A stretch of DNA of 64,000 nt from Wurfbainia villosa (Eukaryota > Streptophyta > Magnoliopsida > Zingiberales > Zingiberaceae), in contig CM045989.1 in assembly GCA_025175895.1 (NCBI GenBank), forward strand, positions 126,307,272 through 126,371,271. Direction: 5' to 3'. Below, piece by piece: positions 58,255 through 64,000 of the stretch (position 1 is its first letter; every line of letters begins with the position of its first letter). A program made the translations under genes and the position numbers. Under the pieces are notes generated by a model. It saw only the letters and a list, made by a program, of their open reading frames with translations, did no database searches and was not told the DNA's origin.

Positions 58255-59166
58255 TGTTAGGGCAATCTCTTGCCATGATAAGGTTTTGATGTGTGTGGCA
58301 AAGGGTTTAAGTTAGGATGATATTGTTATTTGATATGTGCGTTGGAGTCTCACAGGACTTAGTAATTCGCACATGGAGCCTTGGCGGGTTCACCCTCACA
58401 ACCTCGGTCCTTGAGTTGGTGAAGGATGACTTTGCGGAAGTCGTGCGCTTGGAGCATCCGAGGGACCGCCGGACGAGATGACTTGAAGTGAAGCCAAGGA
58501 AGCAGACTTCGGAGGCAAGAGACGCGAAGGAGCATTGCAGAGTCGTGCGCCTAATGCTGCCGAGGGACGTGGCCGCGAACGAAGAGAGCTTCGGCGAGGG
58601 ACTTCGAGTGAGATGAGAGAATGAAGTGAGCTTCGGCGTTGGACTACACAACGGGATCCGACGATTCGTGAGGTCGCTAGAGTGACGGCAATGATCGCCA
58701 AGGGCGCAATGATCGTGGCGCCTAACGGAAGAAATCAGCCCTCTATATAAAAAGAGAGGGTGTGAGCCTTTGAGAGGCTAATGCTTATGCTCTAAGTGAT
58801 CTTCCTAGTGCCCCACAAGCTCTAAACTCTTCTTACTTGTTTTTACTCCATTCTTATTGTAAGAAGAGTGATCTTGATTGTAAAGGTTACCTCCACCTAG
58901 CTTGGTGCAAAGGAGAGACCAATAGTGATTGACTTTGGAGGAGTGATTCACCTTGGACGAATCGGACCGTGGATTAGCGGCGTAGCCGTGAACCACGTTA
59001 CATTTTCTTTGTTAGCGTTTGTATTTTCATTTATTGCTTTGTCTTTATTGTTTATGCTTCCGCTTGCGCTAACAATTGTGTAGACGAGCAAACGAATGAG
59101 AGAATTCCGACATCCATCGTAAGAGGGCTATTCACCCCCCTCTAGTCGGCCGTTTGATCCCCTACA
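58255..59166 (+). repeat. D 5' LTR, 912 bp (shortened)
   Basis: TGTTAGGGCAATCTCTTGCC to GATCCCCTACA. Compared with the 3' LTR it lacks about 330 bp (the counterpart of roughly 62628-62955) and contains no CAGTCGACTG palindrome. TATA box TATATAAAAAG at 58744-58754. Confidence 0.94.
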
Positions 59167-59168
59167 AG

Positions 59169-59181
59169 TGGTATCAGAGCC
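59169..59181 (+). other. D primer binding site
   Basis: TGGTATCAGAGCC two bases after the 5' LTR, followed by AAGGAAAGC. Confidence 0.95.
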
Positions 59182-59228
59182 AAGGAAAGCTTGTCGAGGA
59201 CTAACCGCCACAACAAGCAACTTTCAAA

Positions 59229-60965
59229 ATGGTCGGCTCCAACATCCATCCTCCGAAGTTTGAAGGAGAATTCGCTTGGTGGAAGAAGCGAATGGAGGTA
59301 TTTTTTGAAACGGATTTTGATATTATGATTACAATGGAATCCGGTTTCGTTTTGCCTAGGGATGAAGAAGGGAAGCTAATAGAGAAATCTAGGTGGACCA
59401 AAAGGCAAAGGGAAGAGCACCTTGCAAATTCAAAAGCCAAGCATCATCTTTTCAATGTGCTCCCCCAACAAGAAATCAACCGAATAGGAGAATGCCTAAG
59501 TGCCAAGGAGATGTAAGAGAAGCTAGTAGAGCTTCATGAAGGCACTTCGGAGGCAAAGCTAGCAAGAAGAGACCTCCTTCGCTCCCAACTCAACAACATT
59601 AAACTAGAAAAGAGAGAAAAGGTAATTTCCTTACATTCTCGTTTCAAGGAAATTATAACCGGTTTGTCAAGTGTAGGTGAGAAGCTATCCAACTGGGATA
59701 TGGTAATGAAGGCCATAGATGCCTTTCCCCGGTCCTCAAAGTGGAGCTCCATGGTGGACTCCTTCTATATCTCGAAGAATTTAGAAGTGAGCACCTTGGA
59801 GGAGTTCTTCTCAACAATGGAACTCCACGAAATGAGGCTTGAAGGTATACAAGAAGAGCCTAGAATCCAACCTTGAAGGGGAGTAGCATTGTTGCCAAAT
59901 AAGGGGAAGAAGAAGATAGAGATCTCCTCCTCCTCCGATGACGAAGCGTCTTCCTCCTCCTCCATGGATAGCATCGAAGAAGCCTATATGGTAAGGAGGG
60001 TAAGACGTGCTTTAAAAGGTTTTCATTTTCATAAATCAAATGATAGGAATAGAAGACCAAGGGGGAAGGTCATATGCTACAATTGCCAAGGAGAGGGGCA
60101 CATAAGGGATAATTGTCCCCTCCTAAACAAGAGCAAGGAAGAGAAGAAAAAGAAAGAAGAAAAGAAGAAGAAAAAGGGGAGCAAGAAAAAGAAGGAAGAG
60201 GAGAAGAAGACAAAGGAAAAGGGAAAGGCCAAAGCTCTCAAGGCAAGGACTTGGGATGATCCATCCTCATCCTCCTCATCATCATCGGATGAGGAGAATG
60301 CCTTTGTCACCAATTTGGCCTTGATGGCCTTTGATGACTTGGATTGCTCTTCCTCCGAAAATGAAGGATCAAGCTCAAGAGGAGAGAGCTCAAGTGAAGG
60401 GGGAGCTTCTACATCCTCCTCATCCGAAGAAGAAGAAGAGGATATGGAAACTATGGTAACAAATGCCTCTCCTAAGAAAATAGTTTCCATAATTTCTAGT
60501 TTAACTAAGGACTTATTTGGAATGAAAAAGAAAAATAGAAGCATGCTTAATCAAATTAAGGCATTGGAAAATAAGCTAGAAAATGCATGCTTAAATGATA
60601 ATATTTCTTCTAGCTTAAATAATGCATGCTCACATGATCTTTATGTGCCATTAGATGTTAGTGATGCATGTATAAATGAAAATAGGGCCTTAAGGGAAAA
60701 GGTAGATTAATTAACAAAAGCCCTAGAAAAATTCACAATTGGCTCCAACACATTGAACATGATCTTAGGGAGCCAAAGAGCTAGCTTCAACAAAAAGGGC
60801 CTAGGTTATAAAGAAAAGAAAGATGAAAAGGCCTATAAATGTCTAATTGCTAGGGGACAAGATAAAAAGAAGGTAATAGCTAGGAAATGGATCCCCAAGG
60901 AGTATCTTGTGAACCCAATAGGAAAGAACTTATTTTGGGTTCCAAAATCCATTCTTAAGGGTTAG
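59229..60965 (+). pseudogene. D gag (Sirevirus-type), three nonsense codons
   Basis: One frame of 579 codons from MVGSNIHPPKFEGEF to WVPKSILKG, with stops at 59514 (TAA, at a Trp position by comparison with R2), 59874 (TGA) and 60708 (TAA), and no indels. Order: capsid core to about residue 215, a Ser/Asp-rich patch, an intact zinc knuckle CYNCQGEGHIRDNC (about residues 281-294) and a long Lys/Glu-rich tract. A Ser-rich acidic region and a likely coiled coil follow. The C-terminal WIPKEYLVNP corresponds to the end of C-plus gag. It would form the particle and bind RNA. Confidence 0.92.
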
Positions 60966-62248
60966 GAAAACCCTAGGGTAGTCAACCATATGGAATTGAC
61001 CTATATCATATTTTGGTTGACTTAGGATGGTGGGACAACATTTTTAGAATAGTGTTGGGTGATGATAACGTGCCCATAAATAAATAATAATGCTTAAATC
61101 ATGATGATTAATGTAATTGCTATGTATATGTGCAATCATGATTTATGATTTTGATATTTGGCACATCATCATAAGAAATAGGGTTTAAATCATGCCTTAG
61201 GTGATATTTTGTTTATTATCATGATATAATACCTAATGCATGAGAACAATTCAATGAATACATGTATTTCATGATCATAATGTGAAATTAAGTCATATAT
61301 ATCTTTATGATCATGAGGATTGTTAGGTTGATACTTAACCTTGATAGAATTGTATGAATATAATGGTTAAGTATATACAAATACCCCCTAGGATGCATCT
61401 CACACTCACCATAGGCTACTTTGATTGAAAACTTAGCATGGGTGAGATGTTAGGATGATACAAATGTCCACTAATGCCTATGGCATTTAGATGGTCATTT
61501 AAAGTATCAAAATAGCAATAATAGACCAATCATGGAGAAGGCTTATGTTTAATTCATAGACATATTGCCCAAAGATCATGGTTGGATATTTCATATGTTT
61601 TCAAAACAATTTCTTACTTTAAAATCCATGTATTCATGTTTTGAAACAATCCTAAGCAATACTAGGTGTTAAAATGGATACTAACATGCTCAAAAACTAG
61701 TGGTTTTTTAAAGCCTTTGGATTTTTGGCAAATCTCGGAAAATATAATGATTTTTCTTGAAAAACTATTTTTCATTGATAGATATACTTAAAAGAAATAT
61801 TTTCCTCAAATTTCATGATTTTTCGAATTTTCTGGAATTTATAATGCATTTCTGAATTTCACCCAGAAAATCAAAATTTTGGAATCCTTTGTGCCAGTCG
61901 ACTGCCATATTGATAGCAGTCGACTGCCAACCTGAACTACAGTCCAATATTTTCTGATTTCAGATTTAATCATGTTTTTGGTATTTTCCTTCTATTTAAC
62001 TTGATGCCATGGATTTATAACTTAGTGTTAATCTTTTTGATGGTGTCAAAGGGGGAGAAGTAATTATGTTTAAGTAAATTATGATAGGGGGAGAAAAGTT
62101 GAAAATTTGTATGGGGAGTTTCATGGATTAAGGGGGAGTTGCATGTTGCTATATCATGTTTATGTTTACATGCTTTCTTACCTTAGAATTTTCATCAAAT
62201 GTTTTTACCTAACTTAAACGGATTGCCACACATCAAAAAGGGGGAGAT
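60966..62248 (+). other. D noncoding region replacing pol
   Basis: AT-rich, with no ORF. The part 61440-61590 matches the C-plus spacer at 41045-41210. CAGTCGACTG occurs at 61895 and 61917. Five purine tracts (about 62051, 62087, 62113, 62132 and the PPT at 62236-62248) line up before the 3' LTR. Confidence 0.8.
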
Positions 62249-62310
62249 TGTTAGGGAAATCTCTTGCCATGATAAGGTTTTGATGTGTGTGGCAAAGGGT
62301 TTAAGTTAGG
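62208..62310 (+). other. D polypurine tract inside a long stem-loop
   Basis: CCTAACTTAAAC plus TTGCCACACATCAAAA (62208-62238) pairs with TTTTGATGTGTGTGGCAA plus GTTTAAGTTAGG (62278-62310). There are about 28 pairs, with a small internal loop and a two-base bulge. The 39-base loop holds GGGGGAGAT and the first 29 bases of U3. Confidence 0.9.
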
Positions 62311-63490
62311 ATGATATTGTTATTTGATATGTGCGTTGGAGTCTCGCAGGACTTAGTAATTCGCACATGGAGCCTTAGCGGGTTCACCCTCACAACCTCG
62401 GTCCTTGAGTCGGTGAAGGATGACTTTGCGGAAGCCGTGTGCTTGGAGCATCCGAGGGACCGCCGGACGAGATGACTTGAAGTGAAGCCAAGGAAGCAGA
62501 CTTCGGAGGCAAGAGACGTGAAGGAGCATTGCAGAGTCGTGCGCCTGATGCTGCCGAGGGACGTGGCCGCGAACGAAGAGAGCTTCGGCGAGGGACTTCG
62601 AGTGAGATGAGAGAATGAGTGAAATGTAAGTAGCTCATTAGGTGAACTTGGCCGAATAGCTGAGTGTCGGAGACTTGACCGCAAGGGTTAAGGTTTACCC
62701 GACCGCCGGAAGCTCAAACTTATGTTAAGTTTGAGTTTCACACGGAACCAGTCGACTGCCATGGAATGACAGTCGACTGCTCTGAGTCGAGTGTGTTCGA
62801 CTGGTATCTGACTGATGGGTTTATGCCAAGCAGTCGACTGCCATGGAATGGCAATGATCGCGAGGATATCGCGGCAGACCGCCAGAGCCAATCGGGCCAA
62901 TGACGATGAGGCGGCCGATCGGGTGAGGTCCATCAGTCGACTGCCAAGAGTTCTGTTGGACTACAACGGTCGGGATCTGACGTGTTCGGAGGTCGTTGTA
63001 GTGACGGCAGTCGACTGCCAAGGGCAGCAGTCGACTGGTGGCGGCCAACGGGAAGAAATCAGCCCTCTCTATAAAAAGAGAGGGTGTGAGCCTTTGAGAG
63101 GCTAATGCTTATGCTCTAAGTGATCTTCCTAGTGCCCCACAAGCTCTAAACTCTTCTTACTTGTTTTTACTCCATTCTTATTGTAAGAAGAGTGATCTTG
63201 ATTGTAAAGGTTACCTCCACCTAGCTTGGTGCAAAGGAGAGACTAATAGTAATTGGCTTTGGAGGAGTGATTCACCTTGGACGAATCGGACCGTGGATTA
63301 GCGGCGTAGCCGTGAACCACATTACATTTTCTTTGTTAGCGTTTGTATTTTCATTTATTGCTTTGTCTTTATTGTTTATGCTTCCGCTTGCGCTAACAAT
63401 TGTGTAGACGAGCAAACGAACGAGAGAATTCTGACATCCATCGTAAGAGGGCTATTCACCCCCCTCTAGCCGGCCGTTCGATCCCCTACA
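62249..63490 (+). repeat. D 3' LTR, 1242 bp
   Basis: TGTTAGGGAAATCTCTTGCC to GATCCCCTACA. It carries six exact CAGTCGACTG palindromes (62749, 62770, 62831, 62934, 63008, 63028), a TATA box TCTATAAAAAGAG at 63068-63080 and the U5 tail CTATTCACCCCCCTCTAG. Confidence 0.95.
63068..63080 (+). promoter_or_regulatory. TATA box of D 3' LTR
   Basis: TCTATAAAAAGAG flanked by CCCTC and GAGGG, which are complementary. The whole CCCTCTCTATAAAAAGAGAGGG can form a hairpin with the TATA in it. Confidence 0.65.
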
Positions 63491-63495
63491 AGCAT

Positions 63496-64000
63496 GCCGT
63501 GCCGAAAAGCAAATGGACGGCATCTCCCCTGTACGTGGCAATATTTCGGGTTAATTCAAGGCTCGTATGCCACAACAACAACAACATATATATATAAAAA
63601 CATAACAACATAACGAAACACAGTGGAAACTAATACAACGACATACCCATAACCACACATATACAATACAACCACACACCATGCATATCGGTATGACTAA
63701 CACCAGAACATAAAGAAAACCTCATCAAAACCCGCACCAACATGTGCGTACATCACATAACACATAACACCCTGAAAACTCAGAATACATAACAAGACAT
63801 ACGGAAAACCTGAAAACCCAGACTCTCGGAGTTGAGATGAGATGATGCTAGCCAGCGATGCTCCAAGTCCATCACGGAGTCGGCTACCTGTTACCTGGGC
63901 GACAGAAAAACCCAGGGTCCATGGTGGTGAGTAAAACTCAGTAGGTAATAGGAAAAACATGTATATATATATCAAATATCACATGTAATTCAACAATATA
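63496..64000 (-). repeat. Chromovirus 5' LTR, resumed, cut by window end
   Basis: GCCGTGCCGAAAAGCAAATGG onward aligns with 49843-50360 of the 3' LTR with scattered C/T changes. No gene is present. The rest lies outside the window. Confidence 0.9.

Larger units (their letters stand above)
58255..63490 (+). mobile_element. Gag-only Sirevirus-like element D, complete, TSD AGCAT
   Basis: LTRs at 58255-59166 and 62249-63490, TSD AGCAT at 58250-58254 and 63491-63495, primer binding site at 59169 and PPT at 62236-62248. The 3.08-kb interior encodes gag only. Protease, integrase, RT and RNase H are absent, and gag is followed by 1.28 kb of noncoding DNA resembling the post-pol region of C-plus. It is thus a non-autonomous derivative that needed pol in trans. 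R2 at 6274-8568 is the same family. Confidence 0.95.
49821..64000 (-). mobile_element. Ty3/gypsy chromovirus (Tekay-like), minus, continuing beyond the window
   Basis: The 3' LTR is 49821-53496. Next on the minus strand come chromodomain, integrase, a region without recognisable RT, and gag zinc knuckles. The primer binding site is at 58216-58228, and a 5' LTR starts at 58236, split by element D and resuming at 63496. A chromodomain after integrase defines chromoviruses. LTRs near 3.7 kb suggest the Tekay/Del branch, which is an inference. Integrase and gag are heavily mutated. Confidence 0.85.

Noticed and set aside
60077..60544. 155-aa minus-strand frame rich in Ser and Phe
   Set aside because: Antisense shadow of the Lys/Glu- and Ser-rich gag of element D.

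Overview
The window is plant nuclear DNA made almost entirely of nested LTR retrotransposons; I found no host gene, rRNA or tRNA gene. The evidence is Ty1/copia and Ty3/gypsy gag-pol remains, initiator-Met-tRNA-type primer binding sites (TGGTATCAGAGCC), long LTRs ending TG...CA and 5-bp target-site duplications (TSDs). Sirevirus-like elements with an env-like ORF, a chromodomain-bearing gypsy element and a TRIM element point to an angiosperm. The species cannot be fixed from this sequence.

Left half (1-32632), nesting inward: the LTR of a minus-strand Sirevirus-like element (C-minus, 31773-32632) is interrupted by a minus-strand copia element (R3, 8569-31772). R3's internal part is interrupted by a second minus-strand element (R2, 6274-8568). 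R2's gag is interrupted by a third (R1, 1-6273, related to R3). R3's 5' LTR is also split by a plus-strand copia element (E, 12361-30937). E's 5' LTR is split by a complete minus-strand copia element (F, 12914-21758, TSD ATGTG).

Middle (33184-46226): a 5'-truncated plus-strand Sirevirus-like element (C-plus) holds partial gag, protease, integrase, RT, RNase H, an env-like ORF, a polypurine tract (PPT) and a 3' LTR. Its integrase is split by a solo LTR of family B (35276-39090, TSD ATTCC). That LTR is split by a solo LTR of the R1/R3 type (35758-38510, TSD TCCTC), which in turn holds a complete 634-bp TRIM (37434-38067, TSD AGTTC). A second family B solo LTR (TSD AAAAT) lies at 43668-44719.

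Right part (46227-64000): a pair of inverted gypsy-type LTR copies with a short internal piece (46227-48961), a Sirevirus-type LTR fragment (48962-49820), then a minus-strand chromovirus with roughly 3.7-kb LTRs (49821 to beyond the end). Its 5' LTR contains a complete plus-strand gag-only Sirevirus-like element (D, 58255-63490, TSD AGCAT).

All coding regions are damaged, so nothing here looks autonomous. The most interesting signal is structural. At every copia-type PPT/3'-LTR junction in the window (TRIM, C-plus, C-minus, D, E, F), a pair of complementary arms straddles the PPT and the first bases of U3. The arm sequences differ between families but the pairing is kept.
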